A DNA stretch of 12,345 nucleotides. Source: Bacteroidales bacterium (GTDB lineage Bacteria > Bacteroidota > Bacteroidia > Bacteroidales > P3). Positions 1 through 7,677 of the stretch are shown here, piece after piece. Below the pieces are notes generated by a model. It saw only the letters and a list, made by a program, of their open reading frames with translations. It was not told the DNA's origin and ran no database searches. The stretch spans positions 1-12,345 of the forward strand of contig JAISVE010000069.1 in the NCBI GenBank assembly GCA_031271725.1. Reading direction: 5' to 3'. A program made the position numbers and the translations under genes. The stretch's first letter is position 1. Each line of letters starts with the position of its first letter.

Positions 1-611
1 CGTTCTTTTATGCGTGAGCGCAAAATCGAAGGCTCGAAATGCAAAGTGAAAAGTTGATATGGCGGCGGAACACGCTTGGCAACAGGATTTTGTTTTTTAT
101 ATGTGGCAATTTCGATGGCACGCAGGGCGTGTTCACGAGTATCGGTATCGGTGTGATTATGCAGAGCCTCGGAGCCAAGCAAGTCTGTGAGTATTTCAGA
201 CAATTCGTCCAAAGAACGTTCTGCAAGCCCCGTTCTCAACTCCTCAGTCACAGGCACGGGAACATAGTTTGTAGTGCCTATCGCTGCTTCAATGTAAAGC
301 CCGCTGCCGCCGCATAAAACAGGCATCTTGCCCCGCGAGACAATATCCGAATATACAGCGTCAAAGTCCTGCTGATAGCGGAATACATCGTACTTATCGC
401 CTGCAGGCAGTATATCAATTAGATGATAAGGAACAGCCATGCCCTCGCCACGAGAGCCACTGTATTCCGACAAATCCTTACCCGTTCCCAAGTCCATACC
501 ACGATAAACTTGCCTTGAGTCGGCACTTATAATCTCGCCGCTCAGCCAATGGGCAACAGCAACAGCGAGTGCGGTTTTACCTGAAGCAGTCGGTCCTATA
601 ATGCAAATCAT
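1..611 (-). CDS. miaA: tRNA dimethylallyltransferase MiaA, N-terminal part (3' end outside window)
   Basis: MiaA transfers a dimethylallyl group to N6 of adenosine 37 in tRNAs that read codons starting with U. Translating the minus strand from the ATG at 611-609 gives 203 codons with no stop, running off the left edge; family members are about 300 residues, so roughly a third is missing. Visible motifs are the P-loop GPTASGKT (residues 6-13), the tRNA/substrate motif ISADSRQVYRGMDLGTGKD just downstream, and CGGSGLYIEAAIG in the middle. An in-frame TAA four codons upstream of this ATG makes it the first possible start, and the P-loop begins only five residues in, as expected for the family. 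The GTGKD version of the second motif recalls the second MiaA-like paralogue of some Bacteroidales (from memory). The gene is divergent from the cargo cluster and shares its upstream region. Confidence 0.93.
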   Translation of the reverse strand, partial: MICIIGPTASGKTALAVAVAHWLSGEIISADSRQVYRGMDLGTGKDLSEYSGSRGEGMAVPYHLIDILPAGDKYDVFRYQQDFDAVYSDIVSRGKMPVLCGGSGLYIEAAIGTTNYVPVPVTEELRTGLAERSLDELSEILTDLLGSEALHNHTDTDTREHALRAIEIATYKKQNPVAKRVPPPYQLFTLHFEPSILRSRIKE

Positions 612-700
612 AATATAAATTTACATGTTTTTAATTACATAGACAAAACACAGATGTATAAAAATTTCCTGTGGTGACTATTTGGTTTAATTTTAATTTT

Positions 701-740
701 GCGAAAGTATATATATTCTGCCGAAAGTGTACACATTACG
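701..740. repeat. Two adjacent related 20-bp units with alternating purine-pyrimidine cores
   Basis: The units at 701-720 and 721-740 match at 14 of 20 positions. Both contain CGAAAGT followed by an alternating purine-pyrimidine stretch (ATATATAT in the first, GTGTACAC in the second). The second core is a perfect 8-bp palindrome. This could be a tandem regulator site upstream of either divergent gene, or chance in A/T-rich DNA. Confidence 0.35.
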
Positions 741-802
741 TGTTTTATTGTGTTTTGCAAAATTAGTAAATATTGCCACCGTTTTTTGATTTTCTGTAAA
801 CC

Positions 803-861
803 TGCTTAATTCGGTAACCCTTGCTTAATTCAGTAACCCTCTTGCTTAATTCTGTAACCCT
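803..861. repeat. Three 19-bp direct repeats, TGCTTAATTCnGTAACCCT
   Basis: Copies lie at 803-821, 822-840 and 843-861. They are identical except for one central base, which is G, A and T in turn. The first two are directly adjacent and the third is offset by two extra bases. A degenerate half copy, TTCTGTAAACC, lies just before them at 792-802. The period is not a multiple of three and no gene covers the region, so this is not coding. Spacings of 19 and 21 bp place the copies on nearly the same face of the helix, which suits a cooperatively binding regulator of the cargo cluster about 190 nt downstream. That role is inference. Confidence 0.8.
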
Positions 862-1049
862 CGCTGAAAATTATCAGTTTTGCAAGTAGTATTTGTATAA
901 ACAGGTAAAATGTAAAAATATTTTGTAAATTAGCACGAAAATACAGTTCTGATGCTTCACTCTTTACCAAAATCTGCAAAATCCGAAAAATACAGTAGAA
1001 AGGCAAACTCAAGCCGCATCTATACAATCTGTCATCTAAAAAAATACCT

Positions 1050-4000
1050 ATGAAAAAATTATTATTACTAACAGCAATTTTTGTGCTGTCATTGCAGGCA
1101 GTGCTGCACGCGCAAACCATCAACACTTTTCCATATAACGAAGGTTTTGAGAGTTGTAATATCGGTGATACGAATCCTGCCGGCTGGACGCAACAACATA
1201 TTGCAGCAACAATGTCATGGTTTGTTACCGAAGGAGATGCGCACAGCGGAAACCGCAAAATATCCATACCTTTCGCAATAGGACACAAAACACGTTTAAT
1301 ATCTCCAAAGATAGATTTAAGCGGAGTAGAAGATCCCATATTAAAGTTCTGGCACAAACAACCTGCGTATGGCGATAATATGGACAGCCTGAAAGTATAT
1401 TATAAGACCTCTGAAGGAGGAACATGGAATTTACTTTGGGAATTTAAAGGCAATATTGTTGACTGGATGGAAAGAGTAATGGAACTTCCCAATCCGTCAG
1501 TCAATTATTATATAGCTTTTGAGGCATGGTTATGGAATGCCAACGGTATTAGTCTGGATGATATTTCAATCGCTCCGGCTCCTGTAGTTCCTATAATCTA
1601 TGGTGATAATCCTTTTGCTCTCGGCATTGTTTATAATAATTTACCATGGTCGCATAAAGCTAAATACAGCATTGAAAACAGAGGCAAAGCAACTTTAACG
1701 GTTAATGAAGCCGTTTCGTCAAATTCCGAACTTACGGTTACTGGCTTGCCGCTGACTATAAATTCCCTGGAAACAAAAACTATTGATGTGTCGCTTGATG
1801 CCCCAAGCCTGCCCAATGGTTTTTATAACGGAGAATTTGTACTTGTATCAAATGACTCCGAAACTCCCAAAGACACAATAAAGGTTACTGCTACAGTAGC
1901 ATCTGCCATAGTAACTCCTTATATCAAGGAAAATTTTGATGATGCAATACCTGCCGGCTGGAGCAGTGTGCGTATGATTCGCTTGGATCAAGGCGGTGTT
2001 GACAACAGCCCTTGCGCAAGTGCATTTTTGCATGATAATCAACCGCAGTGCGGCTTACAAAGTTGTTATATAGCAATGGGCACGGAGCCGACAATGTCTT
2101 TTAAGTACAAAATACTTAAAAGCTCGGATTTTTCTCCTGCTCCTGCAAATTCAGTAGAATATGCAGTGTTTATAACAAAAGATAATGGCGCAACATGGGC
2201 AAATCTACTGTCTGTAGAATCAGGAGGGCATGTGCCTTCACCGGATTATAAGACCATAAATGTTGATGTAAGTGCATACGCTAATGAATTATGTTTAGTG
2301 CAAATAGTATTTGAGCCGACTCCTCATCAAGATATTTCGGCTTATTTGGACGATATTATTATAGGCACTCATCCCGAAAAAGATCTTGCTGCTGTTTCGA
2401 TTCAGGGAAATCCGGTACCAATTATAAATACAGCCCAAAATTATACGGTATCCGTGAAAAATTTAGGCTCTGCAACCCAAACATCATATACCGTAAACCT
2501 GATGAAAAAAGGTGAAACTGCGCCTGTGGCAAGCAAAGTGGGAGTTTCTATTGCTCCCGACGAAACCAAAAATTTTGAATTTCCTTTCACTTTTAATATG
2601 GAAGGCACATCATCTTTCTACGGTGAAGTTGTTCTAAACGGAGATCTTTTTATGCCGAATAACAAAACATCGGAATACAGGATAACCGTTCAACCAGCTA
2701 CTGTTAAGAGTTTTGCCGTAGGAACAGATACGGTAGAGAAATATAAATATCCCTATAATCTTGCCTATCGACAAAGTTTGTCGCAAACATTATACTTCCC
2801 CAATGAACTGAAAACAAACAGTGGTGAAATACGTTCATTGATATATACGGCAGATATATATCATACAGGTGTGAATTTGCAAAATGTAGGTATTACGGTA
2901 TGGATAGGCGAAACAGACAAGCAAGACCTCACTGACGGCTGGATTGAGCCGTCAGCATTAAAGCAAGTGTATGACGGAGTTTTGAGCTTTCCTGCAGGAA
3001 AGTATCAAGTTGCCGTGCCCTTGGACAGTGCTTATAAATATACCGGCAAAAATTTGGTAGTTTATTCCCACAGAAAAGATTCGGACTACGGTGGATGGGA
3101 TGATAACTTTTCAGGTACTGCATATCCGAAATCGAACCGCTCCATACAATATGCAACTTTGTATTCAATGCAAATAGATCCTGCAAATCCTCCAAGTTTC
3201 AGTGAAAACATCTCAGGTATTCCCAATACCGCATTCCTTATAAATACAGAGGGTTTGGGTGCTTTATCGGGTGTTGTGAAAGATGCCGCAGGATTTATAA
3301 AAGATGCAAAAATCCAAATTATCGGCGAGGCACTTTCCGTTAACAGCGGCTCAAACGGAGAGTATGAATTTCCTTATCTAAAGCCCGGTACATATAATGT
3401 AGAAGTCAGCAAGTTCGGCTATTTTACAAAAACAGTTCCGGTTACTGTTTCTGCAAACGACACAACATTCGAAGACATAGAATTGACGCATATACCGAAA
3501 TATACCGTTAGCGGCAAGGTTACGGGAAGCAATGCTCCCGAAGGGCTTTCAGATGTTAAAATAACGCTTTCAGGATATGCAAACTATACGGCAACCACAG
3601 ATGCGCAGGGCAACTATTCCATTCCGGGCATTTATTCTACCAAAACATACAGTATTCAGGCGAGATTAACGGGATATGAACCTTATGATTCAGTGGCTTC
3701 TGTTATTAACGGAGATACAAGTCATAACTTGATGCTTTGGGATAGAACTCTTTCTGCAAATAATATTGCAGCTGTACAGGGTAATGGCAAGGTAGATGTC
3801 AGTTGGACTGCTCCTCTCGGCTACAGGGCAGATAACTATTATTATGCCGATGGCAGTTATGAAAGCGGCTTCCGCAGTGCTTCTCCTGATATTGACGTAT
3901 GGTATGGCAGTAAGTTTGATATGGAGGAAGTCGGCGAAATCACAAGCATTGATATATTGGCACTTAAACCGATAGACGGCAGTGAGGTTTCCGAAAGTAT

Positions 4001-5939
4001 GCTGACTGTAGAAATCTTTGATGAAAACAGGCAATTAACAGGCAGCAGCGAGCCTTTTTATCTTGGCGGTTTTGATGGCGAATCCGGCTGGGTAAACGTT
4101 CCCATAAACAACCTCCCTTATTCAGGTGTTTTTTATGCTATGGTAAAATGGGCTGCAGGAACAGGAAATACAAATTTTATAGGATTTGATTTGAACGGAT
4201 TTAATATTGATGCGGGAACTGATTGGTATTGCAATAGCGAAATCGGCTGGAGAACGCTCAAGCAGCAGACCAACGGGCTTTACGGCGTATTTATGATTAA
4301 AGCCAATGTAAATGTAGAAGCAGGCGCAAAGCCTCAATCAAAATTGCAAGGGCAAAAAGCGGCTCCCAAGCCGACTCCTCTCGGCTACAAGGTTTACAGA
4401 TTAGAGCGCGGACAGGCAGAAGGAGCATGGACGGAACTTGGCGAAACAACCGACACTTTCTATACCGACAACACTTGGAGCGCACTGCCGCAGGGTGGCT
4501 ATCAATATGCAGTAAAAGGCAAATATACCGGCGACAGGTTATCTAATGCCATAATTAGCGGTATATTGGGTAAGGATATAGAGTTCCCGTTTACGGTTAA
4601 TCTTTCAAGCAATTCGGGAGATGATTTAAGTGGTGCCGTTATTAGTTTAAGTAACCAGGATGATACAATATGGTCTTACACGCATACGGCAACAGGGGCA
4701 GCCGTAAACTTCCCCGATATATGGAAAGGCACCTACAGCATATCAGTTATCAAAAAAGGATTTGAGCCATATTCGGCAAGTAATGTAGTTATTGACCGCA
4801 GCGGATTATCTCATAATGCGGAATTGATAGAAATTATCCTTGATCCTTTCGGGTTGAGGGTTAAGCCGAATGTTGAAAACAATACGGCAATATTTACCTG
4901 GAACAAGCCTTCGGATAACTTCTTTGATGACATTGAAAGCTACGAAGACTTTATTATTGAAAATATCGGAAGTTATACCTTATATGATGGAGATAGCGGA
5001 GCAACTTATGCAATTGAAAATAATGGTCAGGGCACAGATTACTACTATCCCAATCAAGGTTATAAGGGTTCGTATATAGTCTTTAATCCGTCTGCCTCAG
5101 TGCCGCCGATAGAAATACCGGGTGCGCAGGCATACGAAGGAGATAAATATTTGGCTTGCTTTTCTTCGTTGGGGCAGGGTGATAATTGGTTGATTTTACC
5201 AAAACTTTGCGTGATTGAGGGCTCTTTGTTGAATTTTTGGGCAAAGTCTTTGAATTCGACTTACGGTTTGGAGAGAATGAGGATAGCAGTTTCTACAACG
5301 GGCACCAATCCTGCCGATTTTACAGTTATCTCAGACGGCGATTACGTTGAAGTACCTGACGGATGGATGGAATATACTTATGATTTGAGCGCATATCACG
5401 GAAAAGACATACATGTTGCTATTGTATGCGTATCGGAAAACACCTTTGCACTTATGCTTGACAATATTTTCCTTGGTATTCCCGATGGGAAGGTTTCCGG
5501 TGTCGGTTCAGGCAGTAAGTCGCTCGATAACTTTACTGTTTATTTTGAGGGAAAGGAAGTTGCTTCGGGAGTTGCGGATGCGAGATATGAATTTGGCAAT
5601 CTCGTTAAAGACAGCAGTTATACAGCAGGCGTGCAGGCTGTTTATTCGTCGGGAGTTTCTGCCGTATCAACAATCAATTTCAAAATGGTTAAGACCGGTA
5701 TTGTTATAGAAAGCAAAGAGAATTTCAGGGTTTATCCCAATCCTGTTACGAATGTTTTGAATATTCAAACAACTGCGGTTATTGATGAAATTGCTGTGAT
5801 AGATTTGAGCGGCAGGGTAATGAAAGTACAGAAAGGCAATACGAAGACTGTTAATATGGGAGCATTGTCGTCAGGATATTATGTTGTGCGTATTCGCACA
5901 GCGAATGGAGTAAGTGCTGTCAAGGTGGTGAAGCAATAA
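1050..5939 (+). CDS. Giant multidomain T9SS-secreted adhesin-like protein (choice-of-anchor J, carboxypeptidase-regulatory and FnIII domains)
   Basis: The 1629-residue product is probably an outer-membrane-attached adhesin or binding protein; no catalytic domain is visible. Order: signal peptide 1-21 (cleavage before Gln22); a jelly-roll of the cleaved-adhesin/choice-of-anchor J type at about 27-176 (EGFES start, LDDISI end); an Ig-like/ASH-type domain 180-285; a second jelly-roll 289-441 (ENFDDAIPAGW to YLDDIIIGT); a CARDB-like domain 443-550; a beta-sandwich domain common in such proteins 552-735; two carboxypeptidase-regulatory-like domains about 738-811 and 818-897; a fibronectin III domain interrupted by a sandwich domain, about 907-1170; another Ig-like stretch; an FnIII domain interrupted by a third jelly-roll (about 1291-1479); and a T9SS type A sorting domain about 1555-1629 with YPNPVTNVLNI and a basic C-terminus. 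The architecture resembles the haemagglutinin/adhesin part of gingipains. The ATG at 1050 is fixed by the signal peptide. It is followed after 11 nt by the protease gene. The ligand is unknown. Confidence 0.9.
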   Translation: MKKLLLLTAIFVLSLQAVLHAQTINTFPYNEGFESCNIGDTNPAGWTQQHIAATMSWFVTEGDAHSGNRKISIPFAIGHKTRLISPKIDLSGVEDPILKFWHKQPAYGDNMDSLKVYYKTSEGGTWNLLWEFKGNIVDWMERVMELPNPSVNYYIAFEAWLWNANGISLDDISIAPAPVVPIIYGDNPFALGIVYNNLPWSHKAKYSIENRGKATLTVNEAVSSNSELTVTGLPLTINSLETKTIDVSLDAPSLPNGFYNGEFVLVSNDSETPKDTIKVTATVASAIVTPYIKENFDDAIPAGWSSVRMIRLDQGGVDNSPCASAFLHDNQPQCGLQSCYIAMGTEPTMSFKYKILKSSDFSPAPANSVEYAVFITKDNGATWANLLSVESGGHVPSPDYKTINVDVSAYANELCLVQIVFEPTPHQDISAYLDDIIIGTHPEKDLAAVSIQGNPVPIINTAQNYTVSVKNLGSATQTSYTVNLMKKGETAPVASKVGVSIAPDETKNFEFPFTFNMEGTSSFYGEVVLNGDLFMPNNKTSEYRITVQPATVKSFAVGTDTVEKYKYPYNLAYRQSLSQTLYFPNELKTNSGEIRSLIYTADIYHTGVNLQNVGITVWIGETDKQDLTDGWIEPSALKQVYDGVLSFPAGKYQVAVPLDSAYKYTGKNLVVYSHRKDSDYGGWDDNFSGTAYPKSNRSIQYATLYSMQIDPANPPSFSENISGIPNTAFLINTEGLGALSGVVKDAAGFIKDAKIQIIGEALSVNSGSNGEYEFPYLKPGTYNVEVSKFGYFTKTVPVTVSANDTTFEDIELTHIPKYTVSGKVTGSNAPEGLSDVKITLSGYANYTATTDAQGNYSIPGIYSTKTYSIQARLTGYEPYDSVASVINGDTSHNLMLWDRTLSANNIAAVQGNGKVDVSWTAPLGYRADNYYYADGSYESGFRSASPDIDVWYGSKFDMEEVGEITSIDILALKPIDGSEVSESMLTVEIFDENRQLTGSSEPFYLGGFDGESGWVNVPINNLPYSGVFYAMVKWAAGTGNTNFIGFDLNGFNIDAGTDWYCNSEIGWRTLKQQTNGLYGVFMIKANVNVEAGAKPQSKLQGQKAAPKPTPLGYKVYRLERGQAEGAWTELGETTDTFYTDNTWSALPQGGYQYAVKGKYTGDRLSNAIISGILGKDIEFPFTVNLSSNSGDDLSGAVISLSNQDDTIWSYTHTATGAAVNFPDIWKGTYSISVIKKGFEPYSASNVVIDRSGLSHNAELIEIILDPFGLRVKPNVENNTAIFTWNKPSDNFFDDIESYEDFIIENIGSYTLYDGDSGATYAIENNGQGTDYYYPNQGYKGSYIVFNPSASVPPIEIPGAQAYEGDKYLACFSSLGQGDNWLILPKLCVIEGSLLNFWAKSLNSTYGLERMRIAVSTTGTNPADFTVISDGDYVEVPDGWMEYTYDLSAYHGKDIHVAIVCVSENTFALMLDNIFLGIPDGKVSGVGSGSKSLDNFTVYFEGKEVASGVADARYEFGNLVKDSSYTAGVQAVYSSGVSAVSTINFKMVKTGIVIESKENFRVYPNPVTNVLNIQTTAVIDEIAVIDLSGRVMKVQKGNTKTVNMGALSSGYYVVRIRTANGVSAVKVVKQ
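3811..4389 (+). repeat. 15-nt direct repeats bordering a nested domain inside the adhesin gene
   Basis: An identical 15-nt sequence, CTCCTCTCGGCTACA, occurs at 3811-3825 and 4375-4389. The copies are 564 nt (exactly 188 codons) apart and in the same frame, encoding (A)PLGY and (T)PLGY. The first follows VSWTAP, the usual FnIII strand-B motif; the second leads into YKVYR, the usual FnIII strand-C motif. The DNA between encodes a separate beta-sandwich module. Removing one copy and the interval would join an ordinary FnIII domain. Confidence 0.75.
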
Positions 5940-5950
5940 ATTATGTATAG

Positions 5951-7618
5951 ATGAAAAAGATTTTATTTTGTATTTTCTTTGTGCTTATCGGTTTTGCTTT
6001 TGCAGCCGGACAAAGCGCGAACAAAGTTATTGTTAAGTTTAACAGAGATTTTGTTGAGGGCAGGACATTAGATCAGACAAAGAGCATAAGGACAAGCAAG
6101 CAGGGAAGGGCTCTAAAACTTGATGTTCCGCAATTTGATGTATTATGTGTAAAATATCAAGTATTTGATCTCAAGAGAGTATTCCGCTACGCAGGAAAGT
6201 TTGAGGAAAGGCATAAAAAGCATGATGCCGATTTATTTTATGAGTTAAGTTTTGATAGCGGAAACAGCGGGAGCGATATAAAATCCGTTATAGCAGATTT
6301 TGCTGCTGTTGATATAATAGAATTGGCAGAAGAGCCGGTTTTGGCAAAATCAAACGCTAAGGCGAATGATCCCAGATTGACCAGTCAGTGGGCTTTATAC
6401 AATGAGGAATATGAGGGTGTGGATATAAATGTGCTGCCTGCCTGGGATATTACAACAGGCGATTCAAGAGTTATTGTGGCTGTTATTGATAATTGTTTTC
6501 AATCAACACATGAAGATCTTGAAGGGAATATTTGGCATAATCCGGGTGAAATTCCGAACGGTAAGGATGATGATAATAATGGCTATATAGACGATACTGT
6601 CGGCTGGAATTTTATCAATGATAACCCGAATATATTACCTGCCAATGTAAGAGAATCGCACGGCACTCATATTGGCGGCATAATTGCCGGGCGCAGCAAT
6701 AACGGCAAAGGCGTTGCAGGTATTGCCGGCGGTTGGGACGATAAAAAAGGTGTGAGCCTTATGGTTTTCAGAACAGGGGAAGAAATGAATATATCAACCC
6801 AGAAAGGTTGTGATGCTTTGCTCTATGCAGCAGATCACGGTGCGGCAATAGCACAATGCAGTTGGGGTGCTTATGAAAATACGGCTGTTATTTCGATGGC
6901 AGTTAATTATTTTAAGGATTATGGCGGCGGAGGTGCTATGAAAGGCGGTTTAATAATTGCGGCAGCGGGAAATGATAATACGAATAATACAAGTTATCCT
7001 GCCGGCTATTCTTCGACACTTGCAGTCGGCTCAATTGATAAAACGGGCACTAAATCGTCTTTTTCAAACTATGGGAGTTATGTAGAAATATGTGCTCCGG
7101 GTGGTGATATAATGAGCTGTGTTCCGAATTCAAGATATGCGGCATTATCAGGTACATCTATGGCTTGTCCGATGGTTTCGGGTGTTGCAGCCTTAGTGCT
7201 TTCTGCCGCATACGATGGCATACACAGGGATATAAAAACTCCTGAATGGTTAAAAGAACTTTTGATTTCAACTTCTATACGGGAAGATTCAGCTTCGATG
7301 CAAATAGGCGGATTAGTTAATGCAAAAAGAGCAATAGACAGTGTGCTTACTCAGTTAAGCAATGAAGACATTCGGAATTTGCATGACTTCAATGTTAGCG
7401 TTTATCCCAATCCCGCAATTGATATAATAAATTTTGATGTTGACCTTAACGAATATTTCAACTACAGGATTTACAATATTTCAGGACAGTTGCTTTCTGC
7501 AAAATCAAAGCAAAAGGGTAGGCAGCGCGTAGATATTTCAAGTTATAACAGCGGTGCACATATTATAATTATAAACAGCAATAACAAACAAGTAGTAAAA
7601 ACGTTTATAAAAAAGTGA
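5951..7618 (+). CDS. Subtilisin-family (S8) serine protease with T9SS sorting domain
   Basis: This is a predicted secreted endopeptidase of 555 residues. A signal peptide covers about 1-20, followed by a prodomain-like region to about residue 140 that ends in the NDPRLTSQWALYN motif typical of subtilase mature starts. The catalytic residues are all present: Asp180 in VAVIDN, His237 in SHGTHIGG, oxyanion Asn341 in AAAGNDN, and Ser403 in SGTSMACP. The acidic stretch NGKDDDNNGYIDD after the Asp region looks like the calcium-binding loop seen in many Bacteroidota subtilases. A T9SS type A sorting domain fills about 479-555 (VYPNPAIDIINF, C-terminal FIKK). Asp180 is followed by Asn-Cys rather than the usual Ser/Thr-Gly. 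The gene starts 11 nt after the adhesin stop, so the two are almost certainly co-transcribed. A likely role is degradation of host or dietary protein, or processing of its co-exported neighbours; the substrate cannot be read from sequence. Confidence 0.94.
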   Translation: MKKILFCIFFVLIGFAFAAGQSANKVIVKFNRDFVEGRTLDQTKSIRTSKQGRALKLDVPQFDVLCVKYQVFDLKRVFRYAGKFEERHKKHDADLFYELSFDSGNSGSDIKSVIADFAAVDIIELAEEPVLAKSNAKANDPRLTSQWALYNEEYEGVDINVLPAWDITTGDSRVIVAVIDNCFQSTHEDLEGNIWHNPGEIPNGKDDDNNGYIDDTVGWNFINDNPNILPANVRESHGTHIGGIIAGRSNNGKGVAGIAGGWDDKKGVSLMVFRTGEEMNISTQKGCDALLYAADHGAAIAQCSWGAYENTAVISMAVNYFKDYGGGGAMKGGLIIAAAGNDNTNNTSYPAGYSSTLAVGSIDKTGTKSSFSNYGSYVEICAPGGDIMSCVPNSRYAALSGTSMACPMVSGVAALVLSAAYDGIHRDIKTPEWLKELLISTSIREDSASMQIGGLVNAKRAIDSVLTQLSNEDIRNLHDFNVSVYPNPAIDIINFDVDLNEYFNYRIYNISGQLLSAKSKQKGRQRVDISSYNSGAHIIIINSNNKQVVKTFIKK

Positions 7619-7677
7619 TGAAATAACATCTGACCATTAAGCCACAACTTCAAAAACAAACAAATAAAAACAAACTC

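Larger units (their letters stand above)
612..1049. other. Divergent intergenic region between miaA and the T9SS cargo cluster
   Basis: This 438-nt stretch is A/T rich and I see no convincing gene on either strand; the long minus-strand reading frame overlapping its right part is a shadow of the adhesin gene. It must hold the promoters of miaA (minus) and of the cargo cluster (plus). It contains a pair of related 20-bp units (701-740) and three 19-bp direct repeats (803-861), listed separately. Possible Bacteroidota -7 elements on the plus strand are TAATTTTG at 694-701 and the weaker TATTTTG at 919-925, the latter with a TTTG at 892-895 at slightly long spacing. None is compelling. The final bases before the ATG at 1050 are an A-rich run with no Shine-Dalgarno sequence, usual for this phylum. 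Confidence 0.6.

Noticed and set aside
39..317. 92-codon plus-strand reading frame antisense to miaA
   Set aside because: The minus strand carries clear MiaA motifs over the same bases; the plus frame resembles no protein and is a shadow.
803..861. CRISPR array
   Set aside because: The three repeats are adjacent, with 0 and 2 bases between them, so there are no spacers, and no cas gene is present.
830..1357. 175-codon minus-strand reading frame across the cargo promoter region
   Set aside because: It covers the non-coding repeats and the antisense of the adhesin signal peptide, and its translation shows no recognisable domain and an unusual cysteine and leucine content.
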